Shown in pieces: positions 46,422 through 54,531 of a DNA stretch of 64,000 bases (position 1 is its first letter; each line of letters starts with the position of its first letter). The stretch covers positions 90,538 through 154,537 of the forward strand of contig NZ_AYOZ01000062.1 of NCBI RefSeq assembly GCF_000508165.1. Reading direction: 5' to 3'. The notes beneath the pieces are model-generated. The model ran no database searches. It worked only from the letters and a program-made list of their open reading frames with translations, and was not told the origin of the DNA. The position numbers and the translations under genes are program-made. This DNA comes from Marinomonas profundimaris. Lineage in GTDB: Bacteria; Pseudomonadota; Gammaproteobacteria; Pseudomonadales; Marinomonadaceae.

Positions 46422-48653
46422 ATGTCCGAGGCGCTTCTTACTCCTTACCCTTTTATCAAAGTCGCTCTACCTGTGCCAATGCGCACCCTGTTTGACTACA
46501 AGGTCCCCAAAGCCATTGCGCTTCGACACGAATTAAAGCCGGGCATGCGAGTCAAAGTTCCGTTCGGAAAAAGCACCCGCCTCGGTGTGATTGTTGCCTT
46601 GAGTGAATCCAGTGACTGGGATCCTGCGCAAGTCAAACCACTCACATCTTTGTACGACGAGCGCCCCGTTATTACAGAAGAGCTCATGGCTCTGTGTGAA
46701 TGGGCCGCTCGTTATTACCATCACCCTATTGGCGATGTGGTTTTCCATGCGTTACCCATATTGCTTAGAAAAGGCGAAAACGCGGAATTCCGTACAGAAA
46801 ACTGGTGGCTAACCACACCTGAAGGGCAGCACTTACCGCTCGATCAACTCAGCCGAGCGCCTCGACAGCAAGATTTTTTGAAAGCCGTGCAACAACACCC
46901 GCACGGTTTAAGCCAACATGCAGCCTCTGTTCTCGACCTTGCACCAGCGGCAGGTAAAAGCCTAGAAGAAAAAGGCCTACTGCGTAGGGAACCTCGCTCA
47001 TTCAACAAAGGCGGAGAAAAGCACTCTCACCAAACGCAAATTCCGCCCACTCTAAACCCAGAACAAGCCATCGCGATAGAAGAACTGCTCGATACACGCC
47101 ACCAGTTTCATGTGTCTTTATTAGACGGTGTGACCGGCAGCGGTAAAACCGAGGTGTTTTTACGACTGATGGAGCGCCTCATCACAGAAGGAAAACAAAT
47201 CCTCGTGATGGTGCCAGAAATTGGCCTGACACCTCAAACACTGAAACGCTTCGAAGTCCGCTTCAATACTGACATTGTGTTGATGCACTCCAACATGAGT
47301 GATCGAGAGCGCCTTGATGCCTGGCTCTTAGCGGCCAGTGGTCATGCGAAAATCATCATCGGCACACGCTCAGCGGCGTTTATTCCGGCACCCAACCTCG
47401 GTCTTATCGTCATTGATGAAGAGCACGACACCTCTTACAAGCAGCACGAAGGCTTTCGTTACCATGCCAGAGACCTTGCGATTAAACGCGCGCAATCGCT
47501 GAATATTCCTGTTTTATTAGCCTCAGCCACACCGTCTTACGAGAGCTTAACCAATGCGCTGCAAAAGAAGTTCTCTTGGCTCAAACTGCGTAAACGCGCA
47601 GGCAACGCACACATTCCAGAAATGGAACGCGTCGACCTGAGAGGCAAAACCTTAATTCACGGTTTTAGCGAACACGCTCTTGCCAGTATAAAGCTGTGTT
47701 TAGAGCGCAAAGAACAAGTGCTGATCTTCTTGAACCGTCGCGGCTATGCGCCCACCTTGATGTGTCATCAGTGCGGCTGGATCGCCGCTTGTGATCATTG
47801 CGACGTGAACCTTACCGTTCACAAACGCGCCAACAAACTGCATTGTCATCACTGCGATACACAGAAAGCGTTATTGCATACCTGTCCAGAATGCCAGTCA
47901 GAAGAACTGTTTACCGTAGGCGAAGGCACCGAGCAGGTTGAAACACAGCTCAGTACATTATTCAAAAACGTGCCTATTTTACGGATCGACAGAGACAGTA
48001 CGCAGCAAAAATCGGCCATGGCAAAATTGACGCAAAAAATCCATGAACACGATCAAGCGATTCTGATCGGCACGCAAATGCTGGCAAAAGGTCACCATTT
48101 CCCGAACGTCACCTTGGTTGTCATTATGGATGCGGATGCGGGGCTTTTTTCCTCGGATTTTCGAGGTATGGAACGCACGGCTCAACTGGTCACACAAGTA
48201 GCCGGACGGGCTGGACGCGCTAAAAAACCGGGTCATGTGTTGCTGCAAACCTATCATCCAGACCATGCGGCAATCGAATGCTTGTGTAACCTAGGTTACG
48301 AGCATTTTGCGATTGACGGATTGGCCGAACGCAAATCACTCTCGCTGCCACCGTTTTATCATCAAGTCATTGTGCGTGCGGAATCTGGCAATGAACAAGA
48401 AGCGATGCAGCTTTTGTCTGCAATGAGAAATGACCTTGAACCCTACTTTTCAAAAGACGTTTATCTGGTTGGGCCTTACGCCGCCATCATCGTTCGTAAA
48501 GCCGGACAGCACCGCGCGCTTATTTCCATCAAATCCGCCCACCGAGCGCCGTTGCACCAAGCGACACAAATGATGACCAACTGGTTAGAAAAATCCACAA
48601 GGCAACATAAAATTCGTTTTGCAATCGACGTGGATCCACTGGAAACTTACTAA
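46422..48653 (+). CDS. priA: Primosomal protein N' (replication restart helicase)
   Basis: 743 residues. PriA recognises stalled forks and reloads the replisome. The N-terminal 3'-DNA-binding domain begins VALPVPMRTLFDYKVP. Helicase motifs follow: Walker A LDGVTGSGKTEVFLRLME, DEEH box VIDEEHDTSYKQHEG, and ASATPSYESL. The zinc cysteines lie in CHQCGWIAACDHC and CHHCDTQKALLHTCPEC, with the late helicase motif QVAGRAGRAKKPG after them. Length is normal. The SPOR-domain gene starts 65 bases after it. Confidence 0.97.
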   Translation: MSEALLTPYPFIKVALPVPMRTLFDYKVPKAIALRHELKPGMRVKVPFGKSTRLGVIVALSESSDWDPAQVKPLTSLYDERPVITEELMALCEWAARYYHHPIGDVVFHALPILLRKGENAEFRTENWWLTTPEGQHLPLDQLSRAPRQQDFLKAVQQHPHGLSQHAASVLDLAPAAGKSLEEKGLLRREPRSFNKGGEKHSHQTQIPPTLNPEQAIAIEELLDTRHQFHVSLLDGVTGSGKTEVFLRLMERLITEGKQILVMVPEIGLTPQTLKRFEVRFNTDIVLMHSNMSDRERLDAWLLAASGHAKIIIGTRSAAFIPAPNLGLIVIDEEHDTSYKQHEGFRYHARDLAIKRAQSLNIPVLLASATPSYESLTNALQKKFSWLKLRKRAGNAHIPEMERVDLRGKTLIHGFSEHALASIKLCLERKEQVLIFLNRRGYAPTLMCHQCGWIAACDHCDVNLTVHKRANKLHCHHCDTQKALLHTCPECQSEELFTVGEGTEQVETQLSTLFKNVPILRIDRDSTQQKSAMAKLTQKIHEHDQAILIGTQMLAKGHHFPNVTLVVIMDADAGLFSSDFRGMERTAQLVTQVAGRAGRAKKPGHVLLQTYHPDHAAIECLCNLGYEHFAIDGLAERKSLSLPPFYHQVIVRAESGNEQEAMQLLSAMRNDLEPYFSKDVYLVGPYAAIIVRKAGQHRALISIKSAHRAPLHQATQMMTNWLEKSTRQHKIRFAIDVDPLETY

Positions 48654-48718
48654 GCTTGCCCCCATAATGTGCGCGTCGCACTCGACGTCTAATATTTAAA
48701 AAAGCCAAAAGCGAAATT

Positions 48719-49330
48719 ATGTTTAATCCTGTTCAAATTGCAGCAAAAGGAAGTCGTCCTAGAAAAGGCGCGACTCGTAGAGCACCAACACCGCAGAAAC
48801 GCAAAACCGCTTGGTGGTTATGGCTTTTGGTGCCCGCTATTCTAATCGCTTTTATTTACGGGCTAACGCAATTAAACCAAGTCGCGCCTAAGACCAAACC
48901 CAAGCCGGTCGAAAAAACCAACGTTGTACCAAAGTCACAACCTAAAGAAATCAAAGTGGCTCCCAAAGAAGCCAAAGTCACGCCCAAGAAAGACACCTTT
49001 GAGTTTTATCAAATATTGCAGGACAGCGAAGTCGACACCAGCCACGTAGATGCGTATCAATCCACACCTCGCGGCGAACAAGACTTTTATTACATGCTGC
49101 AAGCGGCGTCATTTCGCAACCCAGAAGACGCTGACCGAATGAGAGCAAAACTGATTATCTCAGGGCTGGTCGAAACCAATGTCCGCAAGACCATTGGCAA
49201 AGGCGATTTACCTTGGTACCGCGTCACACTCGGACCATACGAATCCCGTTCCAAAATGAACCGAGCAGAAGACAAACTCGTTTCGATGGAAATCTCACCG
49301 TATTCTTACAAAGTCAAAAAAGAACAATAA
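48719..49330 (+). CDS. ftsN: SPOR-domain protein, FtsN-like
   Basis: 203 residues. A basic N-terminal cytoplasmic tail (RPRKGATRRAPTPQKRK) precedes one membrane helix (about 31-52, WWLWLLVPAILIAFIYGL). A Lys/Pro-rich periplasmic linker follows. A C-terminal SPOR domain (about 127-200; DFYYMLQAASFRNPEDADRM, WYRVTLGPYESRSKMN) binds denuded septal peptidoglycan. The position between priA and hslVU is the usual place of ftsN in gammaproteobacteria. The essential FtsN peptide that activates FtsQLB/FtsWI is not obvious by eye. Confidence 0.85.
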   Translation: MFNPVQIAAKGSRPRKGATRRAPTPQKRKTAWWLWLLVPAILIAFIYGLTQLNQVAPKTKPKPVEKTNVVPKSQPKEIKVAPKEAKVTPKKDTFEFYQILQDSEVDTSHVDAYQSTPRGEQDFYYMLQAASFRNPEDADRMRAKLIISGLVETNVRKTIGKGDLPWYRVTLGPYESRSKMNRAEDKLVSMEISPYSYKVKKEQ

Positions 49331-49339
49331 CCCCACCTC

Positions 49340-49379
49340 GAGGACACACCAAAAGTGAAAGCGCTTTCTGTGTGTCCTC
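49340..49379 (+). terminator. Hairpin after ftsN, just before the hslVU heat-shock promoter
   Basis: GAGGACACAC (49340-49349) pairs perfectly with GTGTGTCCTC (49370-49379). Inside the loop GAAAG-CG-CTTTC gives a second small stem. There is no T-run. It begins ten bases after the ftsN stop and ends five bases before the sigma-32 -35 element, so it may insulate hslVU from priA-ftsN transcription. Confidence 0.6.
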
Positions 49380-49383
49380 CTCG

Positions 49384-49411
49384 CTTGAAATCCTATCGCT
49401 TGCCCCCATTT
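49384..49411 (+). promoter_or_regulatory. Sigma-32 heat-shock promoter of hslVU
   Basis: CTTGAAA (49384-49390), a 13-base spacer and CCCCATTT (49404-49411) match the sigma-32 (RpoH) consensus CTTGAAA-n(11-16)-CCCCAT almost perfectly. Transcription should start about 20 bases before the hslV ATG. hslVU is a classic RpoH target. Confidence 0.88.
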
Positions 49412-49437
49412 CGTTAGAATCGAAACTGGAGTAGACC

Positions 49438-49989
49438 ATGACAACAATTCTGACTGTACGTAAAGGCAACCAAGTCGTCGTAGGCGGCGATGGACAAGTC
49501 TCTTTAGGCAACACCGTGATGAAAGGCAACGCGCGTAAAGTGCGCCGTCTATACCATGGCGAAGTCATCGCAGGTTTCGCTGGCGGCACCGCCGATGCGT
49601 TCACCCTATTCGAACGCTTCGAAGGCCAACTCGAAAAACACCAAGGTCACCTGGTTCGCGCCGCGGTAGACCTTGCGAAAGATTGGCGATCCGACCGAGC
49701 ATTGCGCAAATTAGAAGCCATGCTGATTGTGGCCAACAAAGAAAGCACCTTAATTATTACCGGCACAGGCGACGTGGTAGAACCTCAACACGGCGCATTG
49801 GCGATTGGTTCTGGTGGCAACTACGCGGAAGCCGCTGCCCGTGCTTTGATCGACAATACGGACTTATCCGCCAAAGAGATTGTTGAGAAGAGCCTGAACA
49901 TCGCGGCAGACATTTGTGTGTTCACCAACCACAGCCTGACCATCGAAGAAATCACCATCGATCCACAGCTTGAAGACCAATCGGCGTAA
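49438..49989 (+). CDS. hslV: ATP-dependent protease peptidase subunit HslV
   Basis: 183 residues of the proteasome beta-type fold. After Met removal the N-terminal Thr ([10 protein letters not shown]) is the nucleophile. [36 protein letters not shown] and [14 protein letters not shown] are near-invariant family blocks. Twelve copies form a double ring that degrades unfolded or regulatory proteins fed in by HslU. GGAG lies nine bases before the ATG. It leads the operon and is transcribed from the heat-shock promoter just upstream. Confidence 0.98.
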   Translation: MTTILTVRKGNQVVVGGDGQVSLGNTVMKGNARKVRRLYHGEVIAGFAGGTADAFTLFERFEGQLEKHQGHLVRAAVDLAKDWRSDRALRKLEAMLIVANKESTLIITGTGDVVEPQHGALAIGSGGNYAEAAARALIDNTDLSAKEIVEKSLNIAADICVFTNHSLTIEEITIDPQLEDQSA

Positions 49990-50042
49990 ACAACACAAAT
50001 CGCCGGACCATTACATCGTTCCAGAACAGAAGAGAATTGATA

Positions 50043-51365
50043 ATGAGCAGCATGACCCCAAGAGAGACGGTTAACGCCTTAGACAACCATATTATTGGCC
50101 AACAAAAAGCAAAACGTGCGGTGGCGATTGCCCTTCGAAACCGCTGGCGTCGCATGCAACTTCCTGAAGAAATGCGCGCTGAAGTCACCCCTAAAAACAT
50201 CCTGATGATCGGGCCAACGGGCGTGGGTAAAACAGAAATTGCTCGCCGTTTAGCAAAATTGGCTAACGCACCTTTCATCAAGATCGAAGCAACAAAATTC
50301 ACCGAAGTGGGTTATGTTGGCCGCGATGTGGAATCGATTATCCGTGACTTGGTCGAAATGGCCATCAAGATGCTGCGTGAGCAAGAAACCGCAAAATTGC
50401 GCCACAAAGCCGAAGACGCCGCAGAAGATCGTATTCTCGATGTCTTGCTACCACCAGCACGCGGTGGTGACCCAGAACTAGCAGACAACAGCACCCGCCA
50501 AACTTTCCGCAAAAAACTGCGCGAAGGCCAATTGGACGACAAAGACATCGACATCGATGTGGCCGATTCGCCAGTGGGCGTCGAAATCATGACGCCGCCG
50601 GGCATGGAAGAAATGACCAGCCAGCTGCAAAACCTGTTTTCTAGCTTTGGCTCGCAAAAAACCAAAAAACGTAAACTGAAAGTGAAAGAAGCCTTACGCC
50701 AAGTCCGTGATGAAGAAGCCGCGAAACTGGTGAATGAAGAAGAACTGAAAGCCCGCGCCGTTGAAGCCGTTGAACAAAACGGCATCGTCTTCTTAGATGA
50801 GATCGATAAAGTCGCGAAAAGCTCTGAACGCTCTGGCGGCGAAGTGTCTCGTGAAGGTGTTCAGCGCGATCTATTACCACTGGTCGAAGGCTGTACCGTC
50901 AGCACCAAATACGGCATGATCAAAACCGATCACATTCTTTTCATCGCATCGGGTGCGTTTCATTTGTCCAAGCCGTCTGACTTGATTCCTGAACTCCAAG
51001 GTCGCCTGCCGATTCGTGTGGAATTGGATGCGCTGACCGTAGACGACTTCAAGCGCATTTTGGTTGAACCGAGTGCGTCATTAACCAAGCAATACGTGGC
51101 GTTGGCAAAAACGGAAAACATGACACTGAACTTCACCGAGGAAGGTATTCATCGCATTGCTGAAATTGCTTTTCAAGTGAATGAACGCACAGAAAACATC
51201 GGCGCACGCCGTTTGCATACGGTTTTAGAACGCCTCTTAGAAGAAGTGTCTTATTCCGCCAGCGACATGCCAGATGGCCAAACGGTTGAAATCACTGCCG
51301 CTTATGTGGATGAGCAACTAGGGGAAATCGTGAAAAACGAAGACCTCAGCCAATACATTCTATAA
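50043..51365 (+). CDS. hslU: ATP-dependent protease ATPase subunit HslU
   Basis: 440-residue AAA+ unfoldase partner of Hsl[21 protein letters not shown] is the typical N-terminus. Walker A is [15 protein letters not shown], the pore loop GYVGRD, Walker [13 protein letters not shown], and sensor 2 [18 protein letters not shown]. The I-domain spans roughly 110-230. The C-terminal residues EDLSQYIL insert into HslV to open it, and they are intact here. I take ATG 50043; a TTG two codons earlier is unlikely. Confidence 0.98.
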   Translation: MSSMTPRETVNALDNHIIGQQKAKRAVAIALRNRWRRMQLPEEMRAEVTPKNILMIGPTGVGKTEIARRLAKLANAPFIKIEATKFTEVGYVGRDVESIIRDLVEMAIKMLREQETAKLRHKAEDAAEDRILDVLLPPARGGDPELADNSTRQTFRKKLREGQLDDKDIDIDVADSPVGVEIMTPPGMEEMTSQLQNLFSSFGSQKTKKRKLKVKEALRQVRDEEAAKLVNEEELKARAVEAVEQNGIVFLDEIDKVAKSSERSGGEVSREGVQRDLLPLVEGCTVSTKYGMIKTDHILFIASGAFHLSKPSDLIPELQGRLPIRVELDALTVDDFKRILVEPSASLTKQYVALAKTENMTLNFTEEGIHRIAEIAFQVNERTENIGARRLHTVLERLLEEVSYSASDMPDGQTVEITAAYVDEQLGEIVKNEDLSQYIL

Positions 51366-51372
51366 GCCACGC

Positions 51373-51394
51373 TGCGCCTTCCTTCGAAGGCGCA
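51373..51394 (+). other. Hairpin between hslU and the DUF971 gene
   Basis: TGCGCCTTC (51373-51381) pairs perfectly with GAAGGCGCA (51386-51394) around loop CTTC. No T-run follows; instead the ribosome binding site AAGGA of the next gene comes soon after. It is more likely a partial terminator or mRNA 3'-protector than a full stop. Confidence 0.55.
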
Positions 51395-51420
51395 AGCTCT
51401 TAAAAAAAGGACCCCACATC

Positions 51421-51804
51421 ATGGCAACGCCGACGCCGACAAAAATTCACTACCACAAGCAATCTCGTGAGTTGGCGCTGACGTTCGCCGATGGTCAAGA
51501 CTTCCGTCTCAGCGCCGAATACTTGCGAGTGCATTCTCCATCCGCTGAAGTGCGTGGTCATGGCATGCAAATGCCAATTCTCCAATACGGAAAAAAAGAC
51601 GTCGCAATCAATAACGTGGAAGGCGCCGGCAATTACGCGCTCAAGATTTCCTTCGACGATGGTCACGATACCGGCCTTTATTCTTGGGAATACCTTTATA
51701 ATATTGGCAAAAATCACGACGAACTTTGGCAAATGTATCTAGATCGCCTTGAAAAAGAAGGTCAGACACGTGACACTTCTGTGATCCAAATCCACCAGCT
51801 TTAG
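51421..51804 (+). CDS. DUF971 protein (gamma-butyrobetaine hydroxylase-like N-terminal domain)
   Basis: 127 residues with the pattern RELALTFADGQDFRLSAEYLRVHSPSAEV and DDGHDTGLYSWEYLYNIGK of the DUF971 family. The fold is that of the small N-terminal domain of gamma-butyrobetaine hydroxylase, here standing alone. The family's usual metal-binding cysteines at the N-terminus of the hydroxylase are not present in this chain. Stand-alone members next to hslVU are common in gammaproteobacteria, but their function is not settled. AAGGA precedes the ATG by nine bases. Confidence 0.87.
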   Translation: MATPTPTKIHYHKQSRELALTFADGQDFRLSAEYLRVHSPSAEVRGHGMQMPILQYGKKDVAINNVEGAGNYALKISFDDGHDTGLYSWEYLYNIGKNHDELWQMYLDRLEKEGQTRDTSVIQIHQL

Positions 51805-51834
51805 TTCTTGCAAGCCATCATCGGGAAAGTCTTT

Positions 51835-52458
51835 ATGAGTTCACTCAGTTTGTCCGCCATCAGCGCCATTGAAAGTGCGGTTAATCTTGCGCTTAAGCAA
51901 GACCAACCTTCTCAAGATCGTCTGAGTAAACTGGCCGGACAGCAAGTTTTTCTCTATGTCGAAGACGTCAACTTCATCTTGCAAATCCATTTGCTTGAAC
52001 AAGGTGTGATGCTGAATCGTCCTGAAAGCTTAGACGAGATAGAACTCGACCCGCGACTTGACACTTTGGTGCAAGGCCCGAGCAAAGCGTATCGTAAACT
52101 GCTCGAAGGCGACGGTTTTTTTGACGGTGATTTACGCATTCAAGGCAACGCTCAAGCCTTGATGACACTGCATAAAGTAATGGAAAACTTTGAATTCGAT
52201 TGGGAAGGATTGCTTGCGGATCACATTGGGGATTTACCTGCCGCCGCATTGGCTCGCTTGTTACGCGTACAATGGACATGGAGCAAAGAAGTCGCCACCA
52301 ACACCCGAATACAATTGGTTCAACACTTGCAAACCAATAGCCAACTACTACCAAGCAAAATCGAATTCGATCATCTGGTCGATAACATAGAGCGCTTCGG
52401 CACAGCGCTCGATCGAGCCGAAGCTCGACTGAATTTACTCGCTAAAAAACGCACCTAA
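51835..52458 (+). CDS. ubiJ: Ubiquinone biosynthesis accessory factor UbiJ (SCP2 domain)
   Basis: 207 residues. The N-terminal SCP2-like lipid-binding domain (about 5-110; VNLALKQDQPSQDRLSKLAG, FFDGDLRIQGNAQALMTLHK) is followed by a helical tail with DRAEARLNLLAKK at the end. UbiJ is thought to hold ubiquinone precursors for the soluble Ubi complex together with UbiK. GGGAAAG precedes ATG 51835 by five bases. In most gammaproteobacteria ubiJ lies between ubiE and ubiB; neither neighbour is here. It starts 30 bases after the DUF971 gene. Confidence 0.85.
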   Translation: MSSLSLSAISAIESAVNLALKQDQPSQDRLSKLAGQQVFLYVEDVNFILQIHLLEQGVMLNRPESLDEIELDPRLDTLVQGPSKAYRKLLEGDGFFDGDLRIQGNAQALMTLHKVMENFEFDWEGLLADHIGDLPAAALARLLRVQWTWSKEVATNTRIQLVQHLQTNSQLLPSKIEFDHLVDNIERFGTALDRAEARLNLLAKKRT

Positions 52459-52491
52459 TCACCAGTAACCTTTTCCGCCGATGCGGTTTAC

Positions 52492-53361
52492 TCATGCCGC
52501 TTTGGCCTTAGGTCGACTCAAATACACACCAACAATCGTAATCACAAAACCAATAATTTGAATCATCGTCATGGATTCGCTAAACAGAAAGTAACTTTCT
52601 ACTGCCGCCAAAGGTGGCGCCAGCAACAAGACAGTAGACACTTGGGACGCTTTGACTTTCCGCAACAACCACACCATCAAAAAAACACCACCGCCCGACA
52701 GCACAATCACACCCCAAAACATCAACAGGATGGATTCGAGCTGCAGCTTAAAGAGGCTTTCGCCTAAGATCAGTACAAACCCAAAAGACACCACGCTGGC
52801 CGCTAGGTTTTGTATCGCCATTGAGCTAAAAATATCAGACGAAGAAATAGACAGCTTTTGGTACGTCACACCAAGTGATAGAGCAAAAATAGCCGAGCAC
52901 GCTAAAGCAAAGGTAAACAGGGACACGCCACCGTGGCTCATGTCTAACGCTAAAGCCGGGCTCACCACCAAGCCCAATCCCAACATGCCAATCAACATGC
53001 CGATGACGCCTTTTAGAGAGGCTTTTTCTTTGATGATGAGAAACGCCAGTAAGGTGACCAACGCTGGCTGTAAGGCACCAATCAGCGCCATAATGCCAGC
53101 AGGCAAACCTTTCGCAATGGCGACATACGCGAAGCCAAGATACAGGCCGTTCATCAGGATTCCGGCAATGATGTGCTTAGGAAGCTCTTTCCAACTCGGG
53201 AAATATCGGCGTTTCCACACGGCAATGGCGAGAAACAACACGCCAGCAAAAAAGAAACGCAGACTTAAGTACACATTTGGATCAATAAGACCGACGATCA
53301 GTTTTCCGGTAATGAACCCTGTTGACCAAATAACCACCAAAAGCACATACAAAAACGCCAT
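52492..53361 (-). CDS. EamA/DMT-family transporter
   Basis: 289 residues with ten predicted helices in two EamA repeats. VVIWSTGFITGKLIVGLIDP is the first-helix pattern, and AYVAIAKGLPAGIMALIGAL with LLAFLIIKEKASLKGVIGML closes the first repeat. APPLAAVESYFLFSESMTMI closes the second. The family exports metabolites or drugs, and the substrate is unknown. It is convergent with ubiJ, with 33 bases between the stops. AAGGG precedes the ATG. Confidence 0.9.
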   Translation of the reverse strand: MAFLYVLLVVIWSTGFITGKLIVGLIDPNVYLSLRFFFAGVLFLAIAVWKRRYFPSWKELPKHIIAGILMNGLYLGFAYVAIAKGLPAGIMALIGALQPALVTLLAFLIIKEKASLKGVIGMLIGMLGLGLVVSPALALDMSHGGVSLFTFALACSAIFALSLGVTYQKLSISSSDIFSSMAIQNLAASVVSFGFVLILGESLFKLQLESILLMFWGVIVLSGGGVFLMVWLLRKVKASQVSTVLLLAPPLAAVESYFLFSESMTMIQIIGFVITIVGVYLSRPKAKAA

Positions 53362-53412
53362 TTAAATTCCCTTTTAAACAAGAACAGAAAGTGACATGCC
53401 GGTCTAACTCAC

Positions 53413-54378
53413 TCAGAGCATAGTTTTAATCTCTTTCGCCGTTAATCCTAAACCTGTCAAGAAGTGCAATTTCACAAAGGCCGCTTCATACGTCATATCG
53501 TCACCCGATATAACACCCGCTTGTACCAGTGCTGAACCGGCTGCATACGCGCCAGCGGCAATACGGCCTGCGCCGCATTGACTGACATTCACTATCACTA
53601 CACCACGATCTGCGGCGCCCTTTAGAAGTGCCAACAACGCGGTATTTTTGTCTGGCGCGTTGCCCGCACCATAACTCATCAATACGGCGCCTTTTACATC
53701 GTCATTTAATAAGCCTTGCCAATGCGTTGCGGTGACACCTGGAAACACGGGCAACAGAGTGACAGCACTTTCGTCCATGTCTGGAATTTGAATCGTCATA
53801 GGAAGCTTGGGCTGAGCCGACTCTCGCCAGCGCCAGTCGATTCCTAATATTCCATATTCAGGGTGGTTAGGTGAATTGAAGGCTTGCCAATCACTGGTGT
53901 GCGCTTTATGCGCTCGATCGCCTTCTATTAGTCGACCCGCAAAAAACAGGAACACGCCATTCACGCCCTCTTCGCACGCCGAGATGGCACCCAATACATT
54001 ATTCATCGCATCTGTGCGTGTTTTGTATAACGGCACTTGTGATCCAGTGACAATAATCGGCTTATCGCTATTCGCAAACATGTAGGTCAATGCGCACGCG
54101 GTATACGCCATGGTGTCCGTACCGTGCAAGACAATAAAGGCATCAAAGTCATGCCATTTTTTTTCGATATCGCGGGCAATGGTTTGCCAATCTTGAGTCG
54201 TGGCATTGGAGGAATCGATGAGAGTTGGATAGCTGACAATGTCGAAATCGTGGGGCAATTCGTCTGCTTTGTTTAACTGCTGAGCAAGTTGCTCAGCAAA
54301 AGCCGCATCGGGTACAAGCCCTTGTTCAGAAGGCACCATGCCTATTGTGCCGCCGGTGTAAGCAAGGTATATCTTCAT
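53413..54378 (-). CDS. ansA: Type I (cytoplasmic) L-asparaginase
   Basis: 321 residues without a signal peptide. It hydrolyses asparagine to aspartate and ammonia. The first Thr site is YTGGTIGMV (residues 7-15) and the second VLHGTDTMAYTACAL, which holds the Thr-Asp pair. VTGSQVPLYKTRTDAMNNVL and SYGAGNAP are further family blocks. Lack of a leader points to the cytosolic, low-affinity class. GGAGAG precedes the ATG. Glutaminase side activity cannot be judged. 54379-54531 shows nothing else. Confidence 0.92.
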   Translation of the reverse strand: MKIYLAYTGGTIGMVPSEQGLVPDAAFAEQLAQQLNKADELPHDFDIVSYPTLIDSSNATTQDWQTIARDIEKKWHDFDAFIVLHGTDTMAYTACALTYMFANSDKPIIVTGSQVPLYKTRTDAMNNVLGAISACEEGVNGVFLFFAGRLIEGDRAHKAHTSDWQAFNSPNHPEYGILGIDWRWRESAQPKLPMTIQIPDMDESAVTLLPVFPGVTATHWQGLLNDDVKGAVLMSYGAGNAPDKNTALLALLKGAADRGVVIVNVSQCGAGRIAAGAYAAGSALVQAGVISGDDMTYEAAFVKLHFLTGLGLTAKEIKTML

Positions 54379-54531
54379 ATCTCTCCGATCATTATTTTGT
54401 AAAAGTCGATAAATAAGCCGACTATCGGCTTAGAATAGCCCTCAGTTTAAGGCATCTTTCTATGTGTTCCTATCAGTCGCCCCGTTGGTCATCAAATTAC
54501 TCTTCGGCTTTGTGATGCCAAGATTCGTACT

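Noticed and set aside
52652..53365. 237-codon plus-strand ORF opposite the EamA transporter
   Set aside because: Antisense shadow: the minus-strand frame has a clear ten-helix transporter pattern and a ribosome binding site, while this frame has neither.
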